Assembly: GCA_039090855.1 (NCBI GenBank)
Contig: CM077010.1
Coordinates: forward strand, 49,556,905-49,620,904
DNA: 64,000 nt
Direction of reading: 5' to 3'
Origin: Macrothele yani
Taxonomy: Eukaryota; Arthropoda; Arachnida; Araneae; Macrothelidae
How positions within the stretch are numbered: position 1 is the stretch's first letter; the number at the start of each line of letters is the position of its first letter. The notes below the pieces were generated by a model. That model ran no database searches. It was not told where the DNA came from and was given only the letters and a program-made list of their open reading frames with translations. Of the stretch, positions 10,186 to 19,689 are shown in pieces. Made by a program: the position numbers and the translations under genes.

Positions 10186-10980
10186 TTGCAACAAAGAAAA
10201 ATGTAGCTCACACACATTTAACTGTGAAGCGTTATTCTATGGCATTAGCATCTCCTGCAGCTTTTCTGTTAACACACCTGCTGAGCAGTTTTTTTTTTAT
10301 AAGATGAAGTTGAAGTAAATATAAAAGAAAATTCATTGCGCAGTTGCTAAAAAGCTTTCACTCGGTAACTGCTAACAGAGAATTTCAACCCTTCATCAAT
10401 ATGTTTTAAGTGCTAATTCAAGGATTGGAGTTCGTAGTCGCTCGGGTGGGAGAGTCGGCGGTCCGACGTGCGAAAAACATTGACGCATGCGCGGTGTAGT
10501 CTCCTGTAATAGCTCAGACCACACAACTGCAGTCATTTAGTATTTTATTAAAATTTCGCCGATAGCCAAGCCATATAAGAAAACGAGTGTCTTTTCTTCT
10601 GAGTAACTGAATCACATTCTGATTTTCATGACTCTTTGGTGAGAAGTAATCGAAACCGAGACTTTTGAGTCGGTACGTCGTCTGAATTTTACACTCACTG
10701 CGTGAGTTCCGAAATCAATGGAGGTGGAAATTCTCTAGCTTTCTGTACTTAGAAAATTTTTGGCACATTGCAGATGCAATAATCCCCTCTTCATTTCTTC
10801 GGTTTAGTTTTATTTGAAGTGATATTAATTCCAATTGAATGCCAGATTTGATCCTGTTGGAATTTTTTTTTCTGGTGGTGTTCAGAATTTGCTTTGGCCT
10901 GTCATATTTGTGTGGCGCATTTGTATCATAATGTAATGTTCCCTCACAAGAGGATTTGTGTGATCCTCTAGACTTTCATA
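10186..10980. other. No recognisable gene
   Basis: Unique-looking AT-rich sequence with no ORF over 60 codons beyond the microsatellite edge. No RNA gene is seen. Confidence 0.4.
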
Positions 10981-10983
10981 GTA

Positions 10984-11944
10984 CAGGGTGATTTCCTTGG
11001 AACTTAACACTTATTATGTGGAATATATGAGATGAGGAACATACGATGAGCGTAAAACCCGAACAGAGCGGTTCTTTATTCCCTGACGAAGCAGTCGACA
11101 TGCATTACCTGTGAATAAAATGTCTCCCCGGCAGCTGAGTGGCGCCGCACTGAAGCACTATTTTTTGCAGGCACCGGATTTTGCAAAGCGATTGGCATAT
11201 TTTCAATGGTTTGAACCCGCACTTTTCGCCGGAAACCCCGCACTGTTGGACATAACACGGTTTACTGACGAAGCATGGTTCCATTTATCAGGCTATGTAA
11301 ACTCGAAAAATACACGGGCGTATATCAGTGATAATTCCCACGCCATCCATGAAGGGCCATTTCATCCAGTGAAACTCTGTGTCTAGTGTGCGTTGTCCCT
11401 ACGACGTATCATTGGGCCAATCGTTTTTTAAAGACACGGTGAATACCGACTGATACTTGGAAATCTTTAACGAGTTTGTGAACCATGATCAGGAACTTAC
11501 AGTTGGTTACTTTCAGGAGGACGGTGCAACGTGCCACACGTCCAATAAGAACACTGCAAAAATTCGCAGCTTTTTTTCAGGACAGGATTATCTCCAAAGA
11601 CATGTGGCTACCTAGGTCTCCCGACCTGACACCCCTAAATTTCTTTCTCTGGGCTTTTAGAAAGCAAAGTTTATACCAACAAGCCCAGGTCAGTTGAGGA
11701 CCTGAAAGACAACATCGCACGTGAAGTTGCTGCCGTCGACGTTGCTACGCTACATCGCACATTTGCCAATATGGAGCGTCGGGTGAACATGTGCCTGGAC
11801 TCTGGCGGTGGGCACTTCCAGAATCGTCTAAGAGGCATTCCTTTTTGTCATGGATCAAGGAATGTTTTATACTAATGTCATACCTTTGCAATCGTAAGTT
11901 AGTGAAAAAAAATATGTGTTCAGTCTCCTGAGTGAATCACCCAG
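10984..11944 (+). mobile_element. Mariner-like element relic J
   Basis: Inverted termini are seen: 'cagggtgatttccttgg' at 10984 and the complement of 'ctgggtgattcactc' ending at 11944, each next to TA. The interior encodes scattered pieces of a transposase of the 'TPLDFFLWG' subgroup of the Tc1/mariner superfamily: RFTDEAWFHLSGYVNS (first Asp) near 11250, YFQEDGATCHTS near 11510 and SRPDTPKFLSLGF near 11620. Many stops and frameshifts make it inactive. It ends 28 bp before Tc1 A copy 1. Confidence 0.8.
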
Positions 11945-11971
11945 TATCTCTTCTCTACGTCATAGATTGTA

Positions 11972-13181
11972 CACCGAAGAGCAATTGAATTAGAGACAGC
12001 TGGCGTTTTGCAAATGTGGTGCTGTGGGCGGCCCTGGAAACGGAAACGACATTACGTATGCAGCGATCCGACAATATGAGGAGTGATGCGACAGGAATAA
12101 GTAAGAGTCGGACGCAGTATGGGTAAGACGAAGGATCTAAGCGCATTTGATCGTGGGCAAATGGGTCAAATGGGTCACTCCATCTCGGAAATCGTGCAGG
12201 CACTGGGATTTTCACGAGACACTGCGTCACGGGTGCACCGTGAGTACATCGAATCCGGAAATACCATCCCTGCAAGGGCCAACTGCCGTGGACAACAGCG
12301 TGTGGATGAGCGGGGTCATCGTCAGCTAGCTCGCATTGTAACAGCGGATACATGGGCCACAGTGCAAGAAATCACTCGGCAATTTAACGCTGGTTCACAA
12401 AAACGTGTAAGCAGCCACACCATCCAGAACCATCTCCTCGCTATGGAGTACAGAAGCCATCGTCCCACGAGGGTACCGCTGCTGACCGCACATTACAGAG
12501 TGCAAAGATTAGCATGGGCGCGGGAACATCGCCACTGGGCCCTAGACATGTGGGAAAATGTTGCCTGGACTGATGAGTCGAGATTCACGTTGGTACATGC
12601 GGATGGTAGGATACGAGTACGACGCAAACCACATGAAGCGATGGATCCTTCCTGCCAGCAGGGTACTCTTCAAGCTGGTGGGGGTGGCATTCTCGTCTGG
12701 GGACTGTTTACGTGGACTGAAATGGGACCCCTAGTACGTGTGACATCGTCCCTCACAAGTCAACGTTACCGGGATATCCTGGACGACCATTTGCTCCCGT
12801 TTGTGCGTTTTCAACATCCCACTGGGGATCTCATCCTGCAACAAGACAATGCACAGTGCCATCGCTCCCGAATTGTATCCGAATGGTTGGATGAACACTC
12901 CACCGACGTCACCTCGCTTCTTTGGCCAGCTAGGTCACCTGACCTCAATCCCATCGAGCACATCTGGGATGCCATCGAGAGAGATGTTCGAGGCTCTGAC
13001 CCCCTCCATCAAATCTTCGTGAACTGTGGGAGCTTGTTCAGGAGTCGTGGATCCGTATGGCTTCCCAACGCTTCCGGTGTCTTGTGGAGTCCATGCCGAG
13101 AAGAATCGCCGCCGTCATCAGGGAGAAAGGTGGTGCTACACGTTACTAGACAGGTATCTCTAATTCAATTGCTCTTCAGTG
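11972..13181 (+). mobile_element. Tc1 family A, copy 1
   Basis: The ~25-bp inverted termini read 'cac(c/t)gaagagcaattg' plus 'aattagaga' (11972 and, inverted, to 13181). TA lies directly outside at 11970-11971 and 13182-13183, the expected target duplication. The 1,210-bp length fits a simple Tc1 element with one transposase gene. Two more copies occur, at 24303-25507 (minus) and about 56440-57659 (plus). Confidence 0.93.
12119..13149 (+). pseudogene. Tc1 family A transposase, frameshifted near the C-terminus
   Basis: A 355-codon frame starts at the ATG in MGKTKDLSAFDRGQ. An N-terminal paired helix-turn-helix region covers about residues 10-120 (GHSISEIVQALGFSRDTASR). The catalytic core has WTDESRF (first Asp, near residue 150), LQQDNAQCHRS (second Asp) and SPDLNPIEHIWD (Glu 34 residues on), a complete DD34E triad. 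After GSDPLHQIF the frame leaves the family sequence. Copy 2 has one extra base at the matching point (near 13008) and continues to MPRRIAAVIRTKGGATRY, so this copy suffered a 1-base deletion. A 2-3 residue loss (GQMGQMGHS) is also seen near the start. It is probably inactive but is the best preserved Tc1 here. Confidence 0.93.
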
Positions 13182-13185
13182 TATA

Positions 13186-13785
13186 ATCTATTGCATTTAT
13201 TTTGAGAAGATTTCTAATTTCATGATAATAAGTTTTTCCATCAACTCGATTCATCGTCATACGAAGAGTTTTATTTTGAAACGAGGAGATTTTTTTCTGT
13301 GCGTCTTTTCGCATAGGCACCTCAGCACCTCCATTGGTTAATATGGGACTAAAACATGCTTTCCACAAAAGAGCTTCATTTTTTAAAACGCGTTTTTTCA
13401 TGTTTTTTTTAATCATGGGAGCAAGACAAGCATGCTGACTTTTATTATAGACTCAGTGATATGCTTTTTCCGTTTGAAATTTTTATCCATGGTTCAGCAG
13501 AGATACTTTACCTGCTTGACCCAAGCGAGATTCTTCCCATAGAAGTTTACTTGAAAGCCTGGGTTATTCCTATGAATTTTCTTAGAGAAGAGGATGGCTT
13601 GGATTTTATTAATTTTAATTTTGTAGGCTAGGAAATGTGGCTCAATTTTTCCCAGGTAGTGCTGGAGCACGTAAGCAGCCAGATTTTTATTTCTAGAGGT
13701 ACATGCAATTGCTGCGTCGTTAGCATGTACAGCTACTGTTCTATTTCTATCTTAGTTGGATGTGGTAAGCAAAACAAGAAAAAAA
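13186..13785. other. No recognisable gene
   Basis: A minus-strand 83-codon frame (13165-13416) contains ILTNGGAEVPMRKDAQKKIS and may be an old LINE fragment, but the similarity is too weak to name. Confidence 0.3.
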
Positions 13786-13788
13786 AAA

Positions 13789-14035
13789 CAAAAAAAACTG
13801 CACTTTATGAGGAGGGCACCAAACTTGCCATACATCATGTGTCCACACCCATTGTCAGAATTTAGGAAGGGGAGCCACCTGAAACTTATTCCCCCAACAA
13901 AATGTTGACCATAAAATTTAAATTACCTGAATTACTTTGATTTTTGAAAGTTTGGTGTCCATTAATATGTTTTTAGGGACGTTGTGAGAAGTCTATAGGA
14001 CGAGAAATCCAATATGGCGGCCAAAATTGCCACCC
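13789..14035 (+). repeat. Left terminal inverted repeat (~247 bp)
   Basis: Landmarks from the outer edge are 'actgcactttatgaggag', 'gtccacacccattg', 'attcccccaacaaaatg', 'aaatttaaattacctga', 'atatgtttttaggga', 'ataggacgagaaatcc' and 'atatggcggccaaaa'. All occur in the same order, reverse-complemented, at the right end. The left copy lacks about 27 bp and about 20 bp present on the right. Confidence 0.93.
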
Positions 14036-14224
14036 TTAAAATTTCAGTTTCATATTTCATTTGTGTAACCAAAATAATATCTCAATTTTCTTTTTCATTT
14101 CCTTTTTACCATAATTACTAGACAATTACTGGTATTTATTTTTTAATTTTTATTTTACTTATTTATTAATTTATTTATTTTTTAATAATTGATATTTTTT
14201 TTAGATTGAATGGTAACCTTTAGA

Positions 14225-14556
14225 ATGAGTGCTAAAAGATTGAAACTTGCATCAGGTGATACATCAGCTGTGTCACAACGCCATATGAAGTGGAATAAAT
14301 GTTGCATATGCCAGGTTGACTCTAAAGAAGAACTCATTGAGCCATTTATGAATAAGGATCAATCAAAGGTGATTGATATATAGCTACAAATCACTCTCAG
14401 ATAATCTCATCGGATTTAAGGAGATCAATTCTCTTCCTGCATCTTTCGATATCTCTCTATCTGGTGAGGCCGCGAAAATTGAAGACACCCTCAATTCACG
14501 TCAAGGAAAATGGCATAAGACGTGTAGACTTAAACCTTTAATCAGCCGATGTACCT
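14225..14556 (+). pseudogene. N-terminal zinc-module segment of the unknown-function gene
   Basis: An ATG at 14225 opens MSAKRLKLASGDTS, then KWNKCCICQ. After a one-base shift near 14365 the frame continues YSYKSLSDNLIGFKEI to GKWHKTCRLK. The CCxC pair and the later WHxxC form a likely zinc-binding module of about 95 residues. A similar arrangement (CFIY, formerly CxxC by analogy, then KYHKIC) recurs in the next coding piece, so the protein seems to start with two related zinc modules. The frame breaks after CRLK. This is the expected 5' end of the gene, 190 bp inside the left terminal repeat. Confidence 0.6.
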
Positions 14557-15146
14557 GAACCAAATGGTGTCCAAAATTAACTAAGCTTCCCAAACAGAAA
14601 TGCCCACATAGCGATCGGGTTTAACAAAAGCTACGACAAAACAGTTCTTTTCCAATTCTCATCTCAATAATACCGACCATATACCTGTCACTGGTGCTCG
14701 TGTATAATATACAGTTCTAGTCCTCTTTTCTAGCGCTCTCTTCCAGTCTATTCCATGACCTAAGGAATGAATGGAAAGGGTTTGCTTCTTTCCAGGATTA
14801 AGGTGTAGTGTCTAGTTGCTCTTGACACAGACATCATGTCACTATGCAGAGAAACATGTTACTCAAAAATCTTCTCTCTCCTTTCTTTGGTTCGTCGCCA
14901 TTGATATAGCAAGTAATCTATCAGAAAGGATTACTGTCAATCATTCCCCTAAAAGATTACTTCGAATAACCAAGCTAAGCGGAAAGCAAGTCTTTCTAAT
15001 TCTGAGATTCATTCCTTCCAGTTGCGTTTTTCTTGAAGAGCAAAAATATACCTTAGACCTGATTGCAGCTCATTATTCTAACCCAGAGTTCATTCGTTCC
15101 AGCCAATTAAACGGTTAAATACAACAACACAAAACTATAAACGGCC
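14557..15146 (+). other. Poorly coding segment inside the element
   Basis: A 100-codon frame (14816-15118) is open but matches nothing I recall in the family. The segment may be linker, intron-like or foreign sequence between the two conserved coding blocks. Confidence 0.35.
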
Positions 15147-16870
15147 AAAAAGGCAAAAATAGGTGATCAATCTGCTTGCAGTGTTTCTACACAAGATGAT
15201 GATTTACTCATGTCATCTACACAAACCCGGTCGTTGTCAACGACACCAAAGGATTTAAAAGAAGGTGTTTGCTTCATCTACAATGACACCAGTGTTGCAT
15301 CACCTCTTTACCACGTCGTCAATATTGGCGTAACGGAGACTTTGAAGAAATGGGCATTCGAGATGGGCAGATTTGATTTGGCAGGCGTAATGTCAAGAGG
15401 TGAACTGATTGCCCAAGAAGCTAAATATCATAAGATCTGCCACATATGGCTGTACAACAAATACAGGGCTAAAGTTAATATAACATCAACGGAAGGACAA
15501 TGTCATGCGAATAAAAGCTCATTTTTTTGTTTCACTATAGCTTTTGAACATATTGCTCAGTTCATTAGGGATAAACTCAACAGTGATGATACCGAATACA
15601 TTTTCAACATGGCAGATATTACTACTACATACAATGATCGATTTATAGATTTGCTAGGCCAACATACTGGTGAAATACCCACTATTCACACAACACTTCT
15701 TTGCGAGCGATTCTGAGCGAATTTTATTGCATTTTCACAGAAGTCAGGAAGAGAGTACTTATTTGCGTGAGATGATGCCAATGTTTTCCGGGATGTTTCT
15801 TCAGAAGATATATCAGATGCCGATGCTGCAGCATTCTTTAAATTCATAAGAAGTTTTCGAAGGGAAATTTCCGGTGTTTCTTGTCCCTTTACTGGATTGT
15901 TTCAGGATGGTTGCCAGGAGGCTTCTGTGCCCCCAGGTTTACTTGCGGTGACCAACCTTCTTCTAGATGGCTACACACTGGGTAGTGAGACTCTATCAAC
16001 ACAGGCAGCTGTTGCAGTCAGCCAGCTCATTGTATTAAGTATGAGAAACCGGGCCCCAAAATCTGAATCACGTTTTGTACGACACAGTCGAGAACATGAA
16101 CCTCCTCTCCCTATGTGCATGATTTTTTCTGCGTACTCCATGTCTTGTAGCAGGAAAATGATCAATGAGATGCACGAATTAGGAATTTCAGTGCCACCAG
16201 ATAGAGTGGATAAGGTCAGATCTGTTCTCTGCCAACTTCCGGTACTGCGAGCTAAAGAGAAAGGTGTCCTCTGTCCAAGCAACCTGCAAAAGGTATTGTT
16301 CACTATAGGAGCATACGACAGTACAGACCATAATCCCTCTAGCATTACATTACAGGAATCTTTCCATGGAACTGGCCTGTCCATCTTTCAAGTGCTTACA
16401 CATACCCAACAGGGAGAAAGAAGGGAGTTTGCTTCTAATTTCTGTGATGTAGATTTGAAGACTACGAGAGTTCCTGAGCTCCCCGAGGCATGTGGCATCG
16501 TGAAGACGAGGTTCCTACCAACCAAAACACCAGTTCAGCCGAAATGAACACAAGACCTTATAGACGCCCTTGTTCCATCTTTGTCCGTTAGTCTTGAATA
16601 TGTAAAAGAGAGGGATTGGTTGGAGCATATCTTTGTGCATCATACCAAGGAGAAGAACATCAGTGACAAGAACTTGGCTATCTCATGGGCTGCATTTTAT
16701 GCAGCTGGTGTTACGACTTAAGAGGTTCCAGGAATACAGACACTGTTACCTCTGTTTTACGAGTCATCATCAGTAACAATGATCCATCATGGCATGGATG
16801 TCATTCGCAGGATTACGTCGTTCTTGAACCCAGGCCAGACTCCGTCGATAACTGTCGTGCAGATCGAAAG
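15147..16870 (+). pseudogene. Core of the conserved unknown-function gene, in one frame with stops
   Basis: A single reading frame carries conserved-looking protein for about 1.7 kb, broken by stops at 15714 (TGA), about 15768 (TGA), 16545 (TGA) and about 16719 (TAA). Blocks in order: a second zinc-like module (GVCFIYND to AKYHKICHIWLYN); HIAQFIRDKL and MADITTTYNDRF; FRREISGVSCPFTGLFQDGC; VPPGLLAVTNLLLDG; VRHSREHEPPLPM; DHNPSSITLQESFHGTGLS; WAAFYAA; GMDVIRRITSFLNPGQTP. From memory, this block order matches a large group of unnamed invertebrate proteins. No catalytic motif is recognised. After 'GQTPSITVVQ' the expected later half is missing. Confidence 0.75.
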
Positions 16871-16872
16871 TA

Positions 16873-16974
16873 AGATGCTCTTAAACTTCAAACTGCACCT
16901 GTAGATGCTCCCTGGTAGAATGTGTACCTTTTCTGTGTGTCAACTGCAAGAATTGCACCAACATGACTAGGTAG
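16873..16974 (+). pseudogene. Cysteine-rich C-terminal tail of the same gene
   Basis: In a different frame from the core, 16891-16974 reads NCTCRCSLVECVPFLCVN then CKNCTN and a stop. It holds eight Cys in about 22 residues, like a CXC/metal-binding tail. Joining the core frame straight onto this tail implies an internal deletion near 16860-16885 that removed several hundred codons and shifted the frame. Confidence 0.55.
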
Positions 16975-17374
16975 GGTCACATGGCCGCGGTATATCATAA
17001 AAAAATTTTTTTTTAGAATACTAATGATGCAATGTATGACGATTTACCTTTTTGTTTTCAGCCAAAAGCACACGAAAAAATATGCATATGGTCATAGATG
17101 ATGTGGAAGAACATGGGTTTTGACTAGAGACTTCATTGCATGTCATTAACTGTACGGTAATGCTATTTCAAATAAAACAGTCATTTCAAAATTTCTGTAG
17201 CATTTCTTTAAAAATGGCACCATTTCATTTAGTACACCCTCTCATTAAAAGGAAATCTCACTTCAAACTACTGAAAATTAACAAAAAAATAAAAAAGGAT
17301 TGAATATTTTTTGTAAAATACGTCATCCGAAATAGAATAAAAAAAGCAACCACTATCACATTATATTTATTACA

Positions 17375-17664
17375 CGACGGCCATTTTGGTCGCCATGTTG
17401 GATATCTCGTCCTATGGACTTCTAACAATGTTTTACAGAATTTTTTTTATTCAGCATCCCTAAAAACATATAACTAGACACTTAACTTCCATAAATTAAA
17501 AAAATCAGGTAATTTAAATTTTATAGCCGCCATTTTAGGAAACGTGACCGCCATTTTGTTGGGGGAATAGGTTTAAGGTGGCTCTTCTTCCTAAGCATTG
17601 GCAATGGGTGTGGACATTATATATGGTAAGTTAGGTGCTCTCCTCATAAAGTGCAGTTATTTTG
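17375..17664 (-). repeat. Right terminal inverted repeat (~290 bp)
   Basis: This is the reverse complement of 13789-14035 with roughly 80% identity by eye. It ends outward with 'tcctcataaagtgcagt' (17641-17657) and then 'tattttg'. It carries two extra blocks with the motif ATGGCGG. The A/T-rich flanks prevent reading of a target duplication. Confidence 0.93.
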
Positions 17665-17665
17665 T

Positions 17666-17936
17666 AAAAAATGTGCTTGATCAGTCAACTATCTGCCAAT
17701 AATCCTCCTTATGAACTAAGCACATTCTGCGCGTGCGCGTCTCCAGGGGGGATATGTAGCCGGTTCGAACAAACAGTCTGTTACAATCCGGATGGTTCGC
17801 TAGAACAGTTGTTAAATTAAACGTTCCGAAGGGAAGTATGAAGGCAAATATTTGTCAGTTTATTACTGAGAGTTTCTTGTTTTTTCCTGTTTTTAATACT
17901 TTCTATTTATTACTCACGTCTCATCAGTTGTTAGTA
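17666..17936. other. No recognisable feature
   Basis: Short unique-looking stretch between two mobile elements. Confidence 0.3.
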
Positions 17937-18490
17937 CACACAGTCATATCAGAATAATTTGACCATCTACCTAATAATAGGAATAACCACCCTTGGCCCG
18001 GAAGACAGCGTGGTATGGACGCAATGAGGCCCTGGATGGTTGCCCGAGTCACATGTGCCCATTCGGACTGCGCTAGAGCACGTAGGTCCCGGAGATGACG
18101 TGGTCGTGGGTCGGTAGGTTAAACCTCTCGATCCAAATAGTCCCACAAGTGCTCTGTGAGATTGAGGTCGGGCGATTTCGCCGGCCAAGGGAGAACTGAG
18201 ACATCGCTGTAGTGATTTTGGAACCAGTCACGCACCTCTTTAGCGACGTGGCCCGGCGTATTGTCCTCTTGGTAGACACCATCACCACCAGGGTAAACAT
18301 CCAACATGAAGGTTTGCATGTGGTCAGCGAGGAAGGACAGGTAGCCATTGGCTTTCAGGGACCCATCCAGTGGTACCAGAGGTCCCAGGTCGTTCCAGAA
18401 AAGAATCCCAGCATGCACACTGCCACCGCCGGCCTGTACTTGACCGAAAACCGTGTCCGGGGTTGGTCATATTATTCTGATACGACCATG
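17937..18490 (-). mobile_element. Internally deleted Tc1-like element (554 bp)
   Basis: Inverted termini around 'gtcatatcagaataat' and 'attattctgatacgac' start at 17937 and end at 18490, each next to TA (17935-17936, 18491-18492). The minus strand keeps only the catalytic half of a transposase: WNDLGPLVPLDGSLKA, VYQEDNTPGHVAK (second Asp) and SPDLNLTEHLWD (Glu). The DNA-binding part and first Asp are gone, so it is a non-autonomous derivative. Confidence 0.85.
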
Positions 18491-18492
18491 TA

Positions 18493-19190
18493 TGTGTGCC
18501 CTGCATCACGAACACACACATATAAACACTTCGTGAAAGGAGAGAGTGGGGGGTGGCTTGTTCATGCGTTTGTGTTTCTTCGCCTTCTGTAGCCTATGCA
18601 GGAACTTGAAAAGTCGGACATCTGAGTTCACAACCAGCGGTCCCTCAGCAAGACATCAAGGGAAGAAGGGGAAACCAGGAAGGCGCTGGGAAAGGGATGT
18701 CTTCAGGAAAGTGTCATGGGTTTGAAATCATTTTAACACAGAAATCCCCCTGTAACGCCTGCGTTTAGAGTTGGGGAGAAGCTAATCTAGGTGTAAGTGC
18801 CTGATGATGGGGGCCTAACTCTGTTGTAGTGTCTGATGAAAATATTACCTAAAATTTGAATTTTTCACAGGTTTAAGCGGATTCGTGTGCGACAGCAAGA
18901 AGAATTAGTCCACTTTTAATATCCACAGCCAGAGCCAGACTTAGAAACAAAGAGCACCTGTGCTTACTTGCGAATCTAGGACTTCACATTTTACAGAACC
19001 ACACAGAACAGTATATTTTTGTTCGACACAATGCACTGATGAATTTTTAAGGCTTTCTAAAAAGGAAGCATCAGTGTTTGGTACCGTTAACTAAAAGCAA
19101 TAAAAACAGATTCAGTTTAGGACTAAACATGTAATTCTTTAGGAATCATACTTCACTTCTGTTGGTAAATGTCGCCTATTCTGTCATGCA
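18493..19190. other. No recognisable gene
   Basis: Unique-looking sequence; no ORF over 60 codons with family resemblance and no repeat recognised. Confidence 0.35.
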
Positions 19191-19191
19191 T

Positions 19192-19381
19192 CTTTTTTTT
19201 ATTGGAGGTTTAAAGACCACCGTGAGCAACTCAATGGGCTATAAGCAGTCGCCCGTCCCTAATTTAGAGCCACTGGCTCTAGGAAAGGTGACAGCTAGTG
19301 CCGTAAGACAAATACAACATTCATAAATAACAGGGATTCGAACCCTGACCCATCGCTTAGACAACTGCGCCACCGGGGCGG
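19192..19381 (-). mobile_element. SINE family 1, diverged copy
   Basis: The poly-T, 'attggaggtttaaagacc', body and tRNA head (GCCCCGGTGGCGCAGT on the minus strand) are present. The head has lost its anticodon arm region ('gacccatcgcttag' joined directly). Body divergence is higher than in the copy at 59586. Confidence 0.82.
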
Positions 19382-19689
19382 TATATACTTGTTTTCCGCC
19401 GCCATCATTCGTGTTGCTGCCAGTTGTCATCTATTTGGCGTATCACCCTTGCGCGTCTCGTTCTACAAATACACGTTTATTTGCATATGTGAAGGTGGGC
19501 GAATACTTTATCTATGTACTGCATATCTAATATACTTTATACACTGAGTGGCCACTTTATTATGACCACCTGACAGTTTTAAGCAAATGAGTTATGGCTG
19601 CACGCTGTTGTCGCCAGAGGGCGAGGCTAGTATAAAAAGGGAAGGCTTAGTGCTTGCGACAGTATTAAAAGTGATTTTTGGGTGACAAG

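Larger units (their letters stand above)
13789..17664 (+). mobile_element. TIR-bounded element carrying a conserved gene of unknown function
   Basis: The two ends are long inverted repeats (13789-14035 and 17375-17664). Between them is a single decayed gene of a family I remember as 'uncharacterized' proteins in many invertebrates. Total length is about 3.9 kb. The pairing of long terminal inverted repeats with one gene is the normal build of a DNA transposon, yet the protein shows no DDE, tyrosine-recombinase or hAT motif I can name. A-rich sequence at both edges hides any target-site duplication. An internal deletion has removed the middle-to-late part of the gene. See the separate entries for ends and coding pieces. 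Mobility is inferred, not proved, from a single copy. Confidence 0.75.
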
